Shown in pieces: positions 29,678 through 39,477 of a stretch of DNA of 64,000 nucleotides. The translations under genes were made by a program, and so were the position numbers. Numbering within the stretch: the stretch's first letter is position 1; each line of letters starts with the position of its first letter. Source of the DNA: Shewanella marisflavi (GTDB lineage Bacteria; Pseudomonadota; Gammaproteobacteria; Enterobacterales; Shewanellaceae); contig NZ_JAKIKX010000001.1 in NCBI RefSeq assembly GCF_023283925.1, positions 620,001 through 684,000 of the forward strand. The letters are read 5' to 3'. Under the pieces are notes generated by a model, which had not been told where the DNA came from, searched no databases, and was given only the letters and a program-made list of their open reading frames with translations.

Positions 29678-30079
29678 ATGATCGTAGGCTTAGGGACTGA
29701 TATCGTCGAGATCGCGCGTATCGTCAACAAGGTGCCCGAGGCGGGTGATGAGTTAGCCTTGGCTAAATGTCCACTGGCCAAGCGAGTGCTGACCCAGACT
29801 GAGATGGCGATATTTGTTGCCTCCGCGCAGCCTGGGCGCTACCTGGCCAAACGCTTCGCCGCTAAGGAAGCTGCCGCCAAGGCATTGGGTACCGGAATAG
29901 GGCGCGGCGTCTCATTTCAACATATTGCCATCAGTAACGATGCCAATGGTGCTCCTTCAATCACTTTTAGCGATGGTGCGGCAGATAGACTGACAACACT
30001 TGGGGGCGCGCGCGCACATATCTCCATTGCTGATGAAAAGCATTATGCTACGGCAACCGTGATCCTGGAATCCTGCTAA
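29678..30079 (+). CDS. acpS: Holo-[acyl-carrier-protein] synthase
   Basis: A 133-residue phosphopantetheinyl transferase that activates acyl carrier protein using CoA. Signature residues: GLGTDIVEIARI at the start and RYLAKRFAAKEAAAKALGTGI with the metal-binding Glu. Start ATG at 29678 with AAGGAGA upstream; an upstream in-frame ATG lies in the pdxJ-acpS hairpin and is not supported. Fits directly after pdxJ. Confidence 0.95.
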   Translation: MIVGLGTDIVEIARIVNKVPEAGDELALAKCPLAKRVLTQTEMAIFVASAQPGRYLAKRFAAKEAAAKALGTGIGRGVSFQHIAISNDANGAPSITFSDGAADRLTTLGGARAHISIADEKHYATATVILESC

Positions 30080-30333
30080 GGCAGGATGCTAACCGCACCT
30101 TTTTTGTTTGAAATCTTCTTTCGGATTCGCGCGAGTACTCGGCTTGAGTGCTCTAGCGTGTTTGAGTCTTATATTCCTGATTTATAGAAACTTATGCTGC
30201 GCTGGTATCTGTTAATGAAATGTTTTAGCTTAGGTTGAATCAGACAAGCGTTGTGCTTCATCCCTTGAGTCTTAATGGCATGGTTGGGAAGAGTTGATGG
30301 AACGCTAAAAGCCATAAGATAATGGAGCTAAAC

Positions 30334-30873
30334 ATGAAATCTGCGATTGAGCAGTTATCCACCTATAAGAGCGTTCACCTCAATCCCACTAATATTAAGA
30401 CGCATTTTGTGGGGATACCGCTGATCATCTGGGCGGCTTTTGTGATGTTAAACAGCATACCTGTGACCTTTTTTATCCATGAACCATCGGGTCTGATATT
30501 TAATGTCGCTGGGCTGTTTACTGTTTGTGTCTTGCTCTATTATTTCATCTTGCATGCGAGACTCGCCTTTGGGCTGATGTTGTTTATTCTTCCTGTGCTC
30601 TACACCTCCTATTTAGTGTCACTGCAGGATCAGGCTTGGCCTATCGCCATTAGTATCTTCGTGATTGGCTGGATCTTTCAGCTTATTGGCCACAAGTATG
30701 AGAAAGCTAAGCCGGCCTTTATCGACGACTTGAACCAGTTGCTTATTGGCCCCTTTTTCCTGATGGCTGAGCTCTATTTTATGCTAGGGCTGGAGAAGGA
30801 GCTGGACAAGGCGATAACGCCTCTGGCGATAGAGAAGCGCCGCGCCTTAACCCATGCCAGTAAGGGCGGCTAA
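30334..30873 (+). CDS. Mpo1-like (DUF962) membrane protein
   Basis: A 179-residue protein with four or five hydrophobic segments. It carries the DUF962/Mpo1 features: SVHLNPTNIKTHFVGIPLIIWA near residue 18 (His and Asn-x4-His) and FQLIGHKYEKAKPAF near residue 126 (Gly-His...Glu...Pro). Yeast Mpo1 is an iron-dependent dioxygenase of 2-hydroxy fatty acids; the bacterial role is not known to me. Start ATG at 30334 with TGGAG upstream. Single gene ending at a bidirectional terminator. Confidence 0.8.
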   Translation: MKSAIEQLSTYKSVHLNPTNIKTHFVGIPLIIWAAFVMLNSIPVTFFIHEPSGLIFNVAGLFTVCVLLYYFILHARLAFGLMLFILPVLYTSYLVSLQDQAWPIAISIFVIGWIFQLIGHKYEKAKPAFIDDLNQLLIGPFFLMAELYFMLGLEKELDKAITPLAIEKRRALTHASKGG

Positions 30874-30901
30874 TAACAGTGTTCATATAAGTGATAATAA
30901 G

Positions 30902-30930
30902 CAAAAAGGCGCTTTAGAGCGCCTTTTTTT
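30902..30930. terminator. Bidirectional intrinsic terminator
   Basis: AAAAAGGCGCT pairs with AGCGCCTTTTT around TTAG, with A and T runs on both sides. It serves the Mpo1-like gene (plus) and the CorB-like gene (minus), which converge. Confidence 0.88.
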
Positions 30931-30945
30931 GTGAGTGGTGGAACA

Positions 30946-32229
30946 CTATTTTCGACTGCCCTTGGGCGCCTTGTAGTGCTGGGGTATCACCCGTACCGTC
31001 TTGACCATGTTATCTGCAACTTCTACCACCTCGAGCGGATAGCCACACAGACGCATCGAAGTATTGGGCTCGGGGATCTCTTCCAGATATTCCAAGATCA
31101 GCCCGTTAAGTGTCTTAGGTCCGTCGATAGGAAAATGCCAATCCATCTCCTTGTTCAGATCACGGATGTTGATGGTGGCGTCAATCAAAAAGCTGCCGTC
31201 TTGCTGCTTGTTGATATCTTCGCTGGGTGTGGTGATCATCGAAGTGGTAAAGTCGCCGACGATCTCTTCGAGAATATCTTCCAGTGTCACCAGCCCCTGA
31301 ATATCGCCATATTCATCCACTACTAGACCGATGCGCTCCTTATTGTGCTGAAAGTTAGCCAGCTGCACGTTAAGGGGCGTTCCTTCTGGAATAAAGTAGA
31401 TCTCTTTTACTGCCCTTAGCAGTGAGGACTTACTGAATTGCTGCTTAGATTGCAGTCGCAGCGCATCTCTTAAGTGCACAAAGCCTACCGCATCATCTAT
31501 GTTGTCGCGGTATAGCAATACCCGGGTATGGGGACTCTGAATCACCTGTCTATTGATGCGGCTAAAGTCATCGTTAATGTTGATGGCGTAGAGATCCGAG
31601 CGGGGGATCATGATGTCTTCGACCGTGACCTTTTCCAGATCCATGATAGACAGCAACATCTCCTGGTGGCGCTGAGGGATCAGGGCGCCCGCTTCGTGCA
31701 CCACAGTGCGCAGCTCCTCCTGACTCAGGGCATCATCGGCCTTCACCGAACGAATTCCCAGTAAGCGCAGGAAAGTGGAGGTAATAAAGTTAACGATTTT
31801 CACCAGAGGTGATAGCACGACCAATAGCGCCTTGAGCAGTATGCTCGAAGGAAAAGCGATGCGTTCAGGATGCAAGGCCGCCACGGTTTTCGGCGTCACT
31901 TCGGCAAACACCAGCACCACTAAGGTAAGCACACCAGTGGCAATGGCGACCCCCAGATCGCCAAATAAGCGTATACCTAAGATGGTGGCAATGGCCGAGG
32001 CGAGAATATTCACCAGGTTGTTGCCGATCAGAATTAAACCTATCAAACGGTCAGGACGCTCTAACAGCTTGATGGCTCGCTTGGCGCCCTTGTGCCCGCT
32101 ATTAGCCAGATGCCGTAAGCGATAGCGGTTGAGCGACATCATGGCGGTTTCTGAGCCAGAGAAGTAGGCGGAGATAATAATGAGTACAAATAGAAGTATT
32201 AGAAGTACGCTGGTGGATATAGCTTCCAA
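30946..32229 (-). CDS. corB: CNNM/CorB (YfjD-like) membrane protein with CBS domains
   Basis: A 427-residue protein: N-terminal DUF21/CNNM transmembrane domain (~residues 1-185, with SAYFSGSETAMMSLNRYRL), a CBS pair (~200-325), and a C-terminal CorC/HlyC domain (~340-420). E. coli YfjD/CorB, in the same position next to ypjD-ffh, is linked to cobalt and magnesium efflux. The transported ion is inferred from family. Start ATG at 32229. Confidence 0.88.
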   Translation of the reverse strand: MEAISTSVLLILLFVLIIISAYFSGSETAMMSLNRYRLRHLANSGHKGAKRAIKLLERPDRLIGLILIGNNLVNILASAIATILGIRLFGDLGVAIATGVLTLVVLVFAEVTPKTVAALHPERIAFPSSILLKALLVVLSPLVKIVNFITSTFLRLLGIRSVKADDALSQEELRTVVHEAGALIPQRHQEMLLSIMDLEKVTVEDIMIPRSDLYAININDDFSRINRQVIQSPHTRVLLYRDNIDDAVGFVHLRDALRLQSKQQFSKSSLLRAVKEIYFIPEGTPLNVQLANFQHNKERIGLVVDEYGDIQGLVTLEDILEEIVGDFTTSMITTPSEDINKQQDGSFLIDATINIRDLNKEMDWHFPIDGPKTLNGLILEYLEEIPEPNTSMRLCGYPLEVVEVADNMVKTVRVIPQHYKAPKGSRK

Positions 32230-32379
32230 TCAGTGGCCCCACTTTGGCGTTGATGAGTAAGAATAGCGTTAAGGCATAAGTAAATACAGCGGTTTGGACA
32301 AAGAGTCAAGTTCACCTGGGTAGCACTTTAGTCAATACTGACCCAGATGAATGTTAGTACTTAGCCTCTGCTGGGCTCA

Positions 32380-33168
32380 CTATTGCAGGATTAACTCTTT
32401 AACGATACGGGCGCCGAAATAGGCGAGAGAGAGCAGAGTCGCTCCTATCAAGGTGTAGGCGACCGCGGTGCGGATCTTACAGCCTACCCAGTATTGTTGG
32501 CCCAACATGGCGATATAGGTAAACCAAGCCATGATAGAGAGAATAGCCTTATGGCCTTGGCCATTGGCAAACATATCGTCCAGGAAGATAAAGCCGGTTG
32601 CCAGCGATAGGCTTAACAGCACCACACCGATAATCACCAGATGATACAGCTGTTTTTCAACTGTCATTAGTGGGGGAATTGCCGGGCTGAGCATCAACTG
32701 TTTCTTTTTCAGCTTGTTTTGGATCATCGCCAGTTGAATGGCGTACAAGGCAGCAATCATCAGCGCACTGTATGCCATCAGTGACAGCACCACGTGGGCA
32801 AGGACTTCAGGATAGAGTTCGAAGTGGGTGATATATTCGGGCGGTAGTAGCCACAGCAAGGCGACAGAGATCACCGAGCAGGCATAGACAACCGGCACAA
32901 CTACAATGACCTTAAGGCGGAACATCAAAATGGTAAAGGTGAAGGAGATGATCCAGTTCACCATGGAGATCACATTGGTCAGGCTAAAGTTTTGACCGTT
33001 ACCGGTAAAGATGGCCTGATACAGTGCGGCGGCATGAAGTACCACGGCCACAGCGGCAACGGCCGCGACGGCTTTACGGTTAGGGCCATCAGCATGAAAC
33101 AGTCGACTGACCACTAAGACGAGCGCGATACTGTAAAATAAAATGGCAGAAGCCGAAAAAATCACCAT
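32380..33168 (-). CDS. ypjD: CcsA/YpjD-like inner-membrane protein
   Basis: A 262-residue polytopic protein with about eight hydrophobic segments, of the cytochrome c assembly (CcsA/CcmC-like) group known as YpjD. YpjD precedes ffh in E. coli, as here (divergent). Histidines in VVLHAAALYQ and VLAHVVLSLMAYSALM fit the family. The precise role is not established; a metal-transport accessory role with CorB has been suggested. Start ATG at 33168. Confidence 0.85.
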   Translation of the reverse strand: MVIFSASAILFYSIALVLVVSRLFHADGPNRKAVAAVAAVAVVLHAAALYQAIFTGNGQNFSLTNVISMVNWIISFTFTILMFRLKVIVVVPVVYACSVISVALLWLLPPEYITHFELYPEVLAHVVLSLMAYSALMIAALYAIQLAMIQNKLKKKQLMLSPAIPPLMTVEKQLYHLVIIGVVLLSLSLATGFIFLDDMFANGQGHKAILSIMAWFTYIAMLGQQYWVGCKIRTAVAYTLIGATLLSLAYFGARIVKELILQ

Positions 33169-33462
33169 CGAAAATTAACCTACCGTTATGTTAGCTTTCT
33201 TGTTGTAAAACGGCTCGCACTAAGCGGCCGAGTTTGTCTCGTTAGTTGATTGTTAGAATAACACGACGGAGACTATTTTGGGCAGAGGGTTTACACACAA
33301 AAATTAGCACTTTCTGAGCGTTACTCCTAAGTTTTGACATTTTCTTGCCTGCAAAATAGTGCGATGTCCCAGCCATAACTTACGCTGTGCGGTAGCATAA
33401 TATCTGTGCATCGCTATAATACGCCCCAATCATGTAAATTCTAACCGGTAAAGAACGCGATA

Positions 33463-34836
33463 ATGTTTGAGAACCTAACCGACAGATTATCACGAACCCT
33501 GAAGAACATCAGTGGCCGTGGTCGCTTAACTGAAGACAATATTAAAGAAACGTTACGCGAAGTGCGCATGGCGCTACTGGAAGCAGACGTCGCTTTGCCC
33601 GTTGTACGTGCCTTCGTCAACAGCGTCAAGGAACGTGCCGTCGGCCAGGAAGTCTCTAAAAGTCTGAGTCCTGGCCAGGCCTTTATCAAAATCGTCCAGA
33701 GTGAACTGGAAAACGCCATGGGCGAAGCCAACGAGGCATTAAACCTCTCGGCGCAGCCTCCGGCGGTGATCATGATGGCGGGTCTGCAAGGTGCGGGTAA
33801 GACCACCAGTGTCGCCAAGCTATCTAAGTTCCTACGCGAAAGAGAGAAAAAATCGGTACTCGTGGTTAGTGCCGATGTTTATCGCCCCGCGGCGATAAAA
33901 CAGTTGGAAACCTTGGCCGCCGAAGTCGAAGTTGAATTTTTCCCATCGGATGTTAGCCAGAAGCCTATCGATATCGTTAACGCAGCCATGGCTCACGCTA
34001 AGCTCAAGTTTATCGATGTGGTGATTGTCGATACCGCAGGTCGCCTGCATGTCGATGAAAGCATGATGGATGAGATCAAGGCATTACACGCTGCCGTTAA
34101 GCCTATCGAAACCCTGTTTGTGGTCGATGCCATGACAGGTCAGGATGCGGCCAATACCGCCAAGGCCTTTAATGAGGCGTTGCCACTGACTGGTGTGGTG
34201 TTGACTAAGGTCGACGGTGATGCCCGCGGTGGTGCGGCCTTGTCGATTCGTCATATCACCGGCAAGCCAATTAAGTTTTTAGGTGTCGGCGAGAAGACCG
34301 ATGCGTTAGAGCCTTTCCATCCGGATCGTGTTGCTTCACGAATTCTTGGCATGGGCGATGTCCTCTCTTTGATCGAAGAGGTCGAACGCGGCGTCGACAA
34401 AGAGAAGGCGATGAAGCTGGCCTCTAAGGTCAAGAAGGGCGGCAGCTTTGACTTAGAAGATTTCCGCGAGCAACTGCAACAGATGAAAAACATGGGCGGC
34501 ATGATGAATATGCTGGAGAAGCTACCCGGTGTGGGTCAGTTGCCGCCAGAAGCCTTGGCTCAGGTGCAAGACGGTAAGCTAACCGGGCAAATGGAGGCCA
34601 TTATTAACTCTATGACGCCTGCTGAGCGTAAGCGCCCTGATATTATCAAAGGATCTCGCAAGCGTCGTATCGCCATGGGCTCGGGCACTCAGATCCAGGA
34701 TGTGAACCGCCTGCTCAAGCAATTTACCCAGATGCAGAAGATGATGAAGAAAATGTCGGGTAAAGGTGGCATGAAGAAGATGATGCGCGGCATGAGTGGC
34801 ATGCTGCCTCCTGGCATGAAGATGCCTGGCCGTTAA
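33463..34836 (+). CDS. ffh: Signal recognition particle protein Ffh
   Basis: A 457-residue SRP GTPase. NG domain: GLQGAGKTTSVAKL, DTAGRLHVD, TKVDGDARGGAALS. The C-terminal methionine-rich M domain (MNMLEKLPGVGQLP onward, with many Met in the last 60 residues) binds 4.5S RNA and signal sequences. ATG at 33463. In E. coli rpsP follows; here a terminator and an RND operon intervene. Confidence 0.97.
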   Translation: MFENLTDRLSRTLKNISGRGRLTEDNIKETLREVRMALLEADVALPVVRAFVNSVKERAVGQEVSKSLSPGQAFIKIVQSELENAMGEANEALNLSAQPPAVIMMAGLQGAGKTTSVAKLSKFLREREKKSVLVVSADVYRPAAIKQLETLAAEVEVEFFPSDVSQKPIDIVNAAMAHAKLKFIDVVIVDTAGRLHVDESMMDEIKALHAAVKPIETLFVVDAMTGQDAANTAKAFNEALPLTGVVLTKVDGDARGGAALSIRHITGKPIKFLGVGEKTDALEPFHPDRVASRILGMGDVLSLIEEVERGVDKEKAMKLASKVKKGGSFDLEDFREQLQQMKNMGGMMNMLEKLPGVGQLPPEALAQVQDGKLTGQMEAIINSMTPAERKRPDIIKGSRKRRIAMGSGTQIQDVNRLLKQFTQMQKMMKKMSGKGGMKKMMRGMSGMLPPGMKMPGR

Positions 34837-34865
34837 TTAAGTCTTTTTAAAATTCGCAAATCATA

Positions 34866-34896
34866 AAGCTCAAGCAATACGCTTGAGCTTTTTTTT
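34866..34896 (+). terminator. Intrinsic terminator after ffh
   Basis: AAGCTCAAGC pairs perfectly with GCTTGAGCTT across AATAC, followed by seven or more Ts. It isolates ffh from the RND operon. Confidence 0.92.
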
Positions 34897-35107
34897 GCGA
34901 TGTCGAAGAAAGCTGCAACTGAGGTTATTGACTGATTTTATGGTTTTTATCTTGCTGCTATTTGGTTGTTCTCTTGATGTTGTTGGATGTTAGCATTTAC
35001 ACTTATTCCTGCACACCACATCGTATTAACGTTGCTCATTGATTCGTTGAGTTTGAAATGGGCAGCCTTGTGCTGCGTGGTACGATTGATTAATTTAGGA
35101 CATATTC

Positions 35108-36328
35108 ATGATTAGAATAGTTTTTCCGGCAAAACACTTAGTCGTTGTCATTGTGGCATTAATTTCTTTAGTTGGCTGCGAGAAGACTGAGCCGAAAATC
35201 ATTCCTAAGTTAGTTGTTGTTGAGAAAGTCAGTTCAACCAATGTGCCACTTTATGGCAACTACATTGGCGTGACACAAGCATCACTTGATGTAGAGGTTA
35301 GGGCACGTATTGATGGTTTTGTTGAAGAAAAAAGCTTCATCGAAGGTAGTGCGGTAAAAAAAGGTGCAGTGTTATATCGCATTGACAATCGACCTTATTT
35401 GGCAGTGGTAAATCGTTTAAAAGCCAATGTCGAATCACAGCAATCAGCTTTGGATAAAGCCAAGCGTGATGTGGACCGTTTAAGGCCTTTGTATGAGCAA
35501 GATGCTGCTAGTCAGCTCGATTTTGATAATGCGTTATCAGTGTTATCCCAAGCTAAATCAAGTCTTGCGGCAAGTATGGCTGAGTTGGAAGAAGCTCAGT
35601 TGGAGCTGAGTTATACAGAGATTAAATCGCCGATATCTGGTTTAGTTAGCCGTTCAGAGGTTGATATAGGTGCACTCGTTGGCAGTAATGGTCAATCTTT
35701 GCTTACTCGGGTAAAGCAAGTTAACCCCATCTATGTCACCTTCAATATGTCGGCTTTAGATTACCTTAATGCCCGTCGTCGCATGACGAGTTACTCTGAC
35801 AAGAAAGAAGCCGAGACCGAAGGTAAAGCCGTCGAAGGTTTTGTGGCTATTACCTTACCCGACAATAGTGCTTACCCATATTTGGGGGATGTGCGCTTTA
35901 CCGACCCGTCAGTTAATCCTGAAACGGGTACCTTTCAAGTAAGGGCTGAGCTACCCAATCCCAATAAAGAGCTGCTACCAGGTCAATATACCAATGTACG
36001 AATCAAGCTTGATGAGATAGATGACGCCGTAGTGATCCCACAAAAGGCTACCCAGGTCGAACAGGGCGGGGTATATGTCATGGTGGTGCAACCTGATAAT
36101 AAGGTCGAGCGGCGTTTTATCGTGATAGAGCACCAGGGTAAGATGGGGGTAGTGGTTAAGAGTGGTTTACGCGCGGGTGAATTGGTGATTGTTGAAGGTA
36201 TGCACCGCGTTCGTCACGGTCAACTGGCTGAGCCATTAACTCAACAAGAATATCAACAGCGCGAAGATCGAGCTCAAAAAGAACAGGCGCTTAAGCAGCA
36301 AGCGTTAGAACAAGAACAGGAGCAGTAA
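35108..36328 (+). CDS. RND efflux periplasmic adaptor (MFP) lipoprotein
   Basis: A 406-residue membrane fusion protein of AcrA/MexA type. A lipobox (LISLVGC) near residue 22 marks it as a lipoprotein. The lipoyl/hairpin region has RARIDGFVEEKSFIEG and YTEIKSPISGLVSR flanking a coiled coil, followed by beta-barrel and membrane-proximal domains. The C terminus is a Gln/Glu-rich tail. It should link the inner-membrane pump (next gene, 2 bases on) to the outer-membrane channel. Start ATG 35108 after TTTAGGA. The region looks more AT-rich than its neighbours. Confidence 0.93.
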   Translation: MIRIVFPAKHLVVVIVALISLVGCEKTEPKIIPKLVVVEKVSSTNVPLYGNYIGVTQASLDVEVRARIDGFVEEKSFIEGSAVKKGAVLYRIDNRPYLAVVNRLKANVESQQSALDKAKRDVDRLRPLYEQDAASQLDFDNALSVLSQAKSSLAASMAELEEAQLELSYTEIKSPISGLVSRSEVDIGALVGSNGQSLLTRVKQVNPIYVTFNMSALDYLNARRRMTSYSDKKEAETEGKAVEGFVAITLPDNSAYPYLGDVRFTDPSVNPETGTFQVRAELPNPNKELLPGQYTNVRIKLDEIDDAVVIPQKATQVEQGGVYVMVVQPDNKVERRFIVIEHQGKMGVVVKSGLRAGELVIVEGMHRVRHGQLAEPLTQQEYQQREDRAQKEQALKQQALEQEQEQ

Positions 36329-36330
36329 CC

Positions 36331-39300
36331 ATGGCACAATTTTTTGTGACTCGACCGGTTTATGCTTGTGTTATCTCCATTGTGATCGTGCTGCTTGGCT
36401 TAATTGCCATGTTTAAACTGCCGATAGATCAATATCCTTATATTACGCCGCCACAAGTTAAAGTGTCGGCTTCCTATCCTGGTGCCGCATCAACAACGGC
36501 TGCAGAGTCGGTTGCTACGCCGTTAGAGCAAGAATTAAACGGTTTACCGAACATGATTTATATGAGCTCTAAGAGCACTAACTCTGGCAGCACTAATGTC
36601 ACCATTACCTTTGATGTTGGCACTAACCCTGACTTGGCTGCGGTTGATGTGCAAAACTCAACTCAACAAGCCGCTGGAAGCTTACCCATTGATGTGCAAA
36701 CCGAAGGGGTGTCTGTATCGAAAGAAGCCTCGGTTGAGCTACTTAAATTGGCGTTAACATCGACCGATGATCGCTATGACGAAATTTATTTAAGTAACTA
36801 CGCTACCATCAATATTCAAGCTGCCCTTAAACGTATCCCAGGCGTCGGGCGAGTGCGAAATACCGGGTCACGAAGCTATTCAATGCGAGTCTGGTTAAAG
36901 CCCGATATTATGGCTGGTTATGGCCTTACGACTAGCGACGTGATCGCAGCGGTAAAAGCACAGAATAAGGAGTCGCCCGCGGGGGCTATTGGTTCTCAGC
37001 CCAATGCAGAGTCCCTAAGTATGACAATGCCTATCACCGCAGAGGGGCGTATGAGCAGTGTGCCGCAATTTAAAGAGATTATTGTACGTGCCAATAGCGA
37101 TGGTTCTCTTATCAGGTTGCGTGATATTGCGCGGGTGGAGTTAGGCTCGTCATCCTACACCCTACAGTCACAACTAAATGGGGTCAATGCGACCATTTTG
37201 CAGGTTTACCTGTTACCCGGCGCCAATGCCCTAGAGGTGACCAAAAAAGTTAAAAACGAAATGGCGACACTGGCAGAAAAGTTCCCTCAAGGTATGAACT
37301 GGGAAGTCTTTTTTGATGCCTCGATTTTTATTGAAAACTCGATTGAAGAAGTGGTTAAAACGTTAATTGAAGCGTTGATACTAGTGATATTGGTGGTCTA
37401 TCTATTCCTGCAGAACTTGCGGGCAACCTTGATCCCTGCAATTGCGGTGCCAGTATCATTGATTGGCACGCTGGCGGCCATGCTGGCGTTTGGGTTTACA
37501 ATCAACACTGTTAGTTTACTGGCCTTAGTGCTGGCGATCGGTATTGTGGTTGATGATGCCATTGTGGTCGTGGAAAACGTTGAGCGCTTAATGCATGAAA
37601 AGGGCTTAAACTCCGTTGAGGCGACCGGTGTTGCCATGAAAGAGCTTTCTGGCGCGCTGGTGGCAACAAGCTTAGTCTTGGCGGCGGTATTTGTACCTGT
37701 TTCTTTTTTATCGGGGATAACCGGGATCATGTACCGTGAGTTTGCCATAGCGATTACCGTGGCGGTGTTGATCTCTACGATCGTGGCGCTGACATTGTCG
37801 CCAGCCTTGTGTGCCTTATTGCTAAGGCCAGGAGATAAGGCCACCTCGGGTTTTTTCAAATGGATGAACGACAAGCTGGATATTTGTACCAGTAAATATG
37901 TCGCGATCGTTGCATTAACTGCTCGGCAGGCTACACGCAGTTATTTGGTGTTTGCCATTATGGTCGGTGGCGTTTATATGATCATGTCAAACCTACCGTC
38001 GAGTTTTATGCCTGATGAAGATCAAGGTCGCTTTTTTATCGATATGACCTTACCTGATGGCGCAACCGTGAATCGTTCACAAGCTGTGCTAAAGAAAGCC
38101 GAAGCCAAAGTGTTGGCCCATCCCGCTGTTGCATATTCGTTTACCTTGGCCGGAGAGAATCGTCGTTCAGGCTCTAACCAAGCAAATGGTCAATTCGAAA
38201 TTATTCTTAAGCCTTGGTCTGAGCGGATGCAGAGTGATGCAACGGTTAAAAAAGTGATGAAAGAGATAGATCACGCGTTACTCGATATATTAGAAGCTGA
38301 GTTCAACGTGTATTTACCCTCGGCAGTACCAGGATTAGGTAATGGTTCTGGGGTTGAAATGGAGCTACAAGACACCTCTGGGACAAACTTTAAAGGCTTA
38401 ATGGAAACCGCTGGTGAGCTGGTTGAACAACTTAAATTACAACCAGAAATTTCGACGGCAGGGCTGTCCCTTCAAAGTGCGATACCACAGCTGCACTTAA
38501 CGGTTGATGAAGCCAAAGCGATGGCTATTGGCGTTAATGTGGCTGATATCTACAGTACGATAAAAACTTTTACAGATTCTTCTACGGTTAATGATTTCAA
38601 TTTATTTGGCCGTGTGTATCGAGTAAAAGTGCAAGCCGAGGAGAGTTATCGTCAGTTTCCTGAGCAGATAAAAGATTACTATGTGCGTTCATCCAGCGGT
38701 GCTATGGTGCCTATCGGTGTGCTGGCGAAGTATGAGTATTCTGTTGGCCCTGCTGCGGTAACTCATTACAATTTATTTAGCAGCGCCTCTATTAATGCAA
38801 CGCCGGCAGCGGGTTATGCCTCTGGTGATGTGATTAGAGCCATAGAGCGAGTTGCTAAACCCATTTTACCCAATGAGTTTAGTTACGAATGGACAGGAAT
38901 CACCTATCAGGAGGTACAGTCAGCCAATCAAACCAGTATCGCTGTCGCGTTAGCCATGTTGTTTGTATTCTTATTCCTAGCTGCACTCTATGAGAGTTGG
39001 ACTATCCCCATAGCGGTATTGCTCATCGCACCGATTGCTATGTTGGGGGCAGCCTTAGGCACTTGGGTCAGTGGCATGGAGAGTAATTTATTCTTCCAAG
39101 TCGCCTTTATTGCGCTGATTGGGATGGCGGCGAAGAACTCTATTTTGATTGTCGAGTTTGCCAATCAATTGCTTAAGGAAGGAAAAGGCTATCTTGAGGC
39201 CGCGCTAGAGGCAGCCAACATGCGTTTTCGCCCCATTCTGATGACCTCAATGGCATTCATTTTAGGCGTGTTGCCGCTAGTGTTATCTGTGGGGCCTGGC

Positions 39301-39477
39301 GCTGTGAGTCGCCAGAGCATTTCTATCCCTATTCTGTGCGGAATGGTGTTTGCGACCACTATAGGTATTATTATGGTGCCCCTCTTTTTCGTCACGACCG
39401 CAGGCTGGTTAAAGTCTAAAATAAACCCTACTGCAGCGAATGAACATCCTGCGCAGGAGGGCAATGCTCATGGCTAA
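36331..39477 (+). CDS. RND multidrug efflux permease, HAE1 family
   Basis: A 1048-residue proton-driven inner-membrane pump resembling AcrB/MexB. N terminus MAQFFVTRPVYACVISIVIV; TM4 contains the proton-relay aspartates in GIVVDDAIVVVENVERLM; the hydrophobic-pump motif GMAAKNSILIVEFANQL marks TM10-11. Twelve membrane segments and two large periplasmic loops are expected and the length is normal. Substrates cannot be read from sequence. The outer-membrane gene begins 8 bases before this stop. Confidence 0.95.
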   Translation: MAQFFVTRPVYACVISIVIVLLGLIAMFKLPIDQYPYITPPQVKVSASYPGAASTTAAESVATPLEQELNGLPNMIYMSSKSTNSGSTNVTITFDVGTNPDLAAVDVQNSTQQAAGSLPIDVQTEGVSVSKEASVELLKLALTSTDDRYDEIYLSNYATINIQAALKRIPGVGRVRNTGSRSYSMRVWLKPDIMAGYGLTTSDVIAAVKAQNKESPAGAIGSQPNAESLSMTMPITAEGRMSSVPQFKEIIVRANSDGSLIRLRDIARVELGSSSYTLQSQLNGVNATILQVYLLPGANALEVTKKVKNEMATLAEKFPQGMNWEVFFDASIFIENSIEEVVKTLIEALILVILVVYLFLQNLRATLIPAIAVPVSLIGTLAAMLAFGFTINTVSLLALVLAIGIVVDDAIVVVENVERLMHEKGLNSVEATGVAMKELSGALVATSLVLAAVFVPVSFLSGITGIMYREFAIAITVAVLISTIVALTLSPALCALLLRPGDKATSGFFKWMNDKLDICTSKYVAIVALTARQATRSYLVFAIMVGGVYMIMSNLPSSFMPDEDQGRFFIDMTLPDGATVNRSQAVLKKAEAKVLAHPAVAYSFTLAGENRRSGSNQANGQFEIILKPWSERMQSDATVKKVMKEIDHALLDILEAEFNVYLPSAVPGLGNGSGVEMELQDTSGTNFKGLMETAGELVEQLKLQPEISTAGLSLQSAIPQLHLTVDEAKAMAIGVNVADIYSTIKTFTDSSTVNDFNLFGRVYRVKVQAEESYRQFPEQIKDYYVRSSSGAMVPIGVLAKYEYSVGPAAVTHYNLFSSASINATPAAGYASGDVIRAIERVAKPILPNEFSYEWTGITYQEVQSANQTSIAVALAMLFVFLFLAALYESWTIPIAVLLIAPIAMLGAALGTWVSGMESNLFFQVAFIALIGMAAKNSILIVEFANQLLKEGKGYLEAALEAANMRFRPILMTSMAFILGVLPLVLSVGPGAVSRQSISIPILCGMVFATTIGIIMVPLFFVTTAGWLKSKINPTAANEHPAQEGNAHG

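Noticed and set aside
30070-30087. Hairpin ATCCTGC-TAAG-GCAGGAT over the acpS stop as terminator
   Set aside because: The T run begins about 12 bases beyond the stem, so an intrinsic terminator is not convincing.
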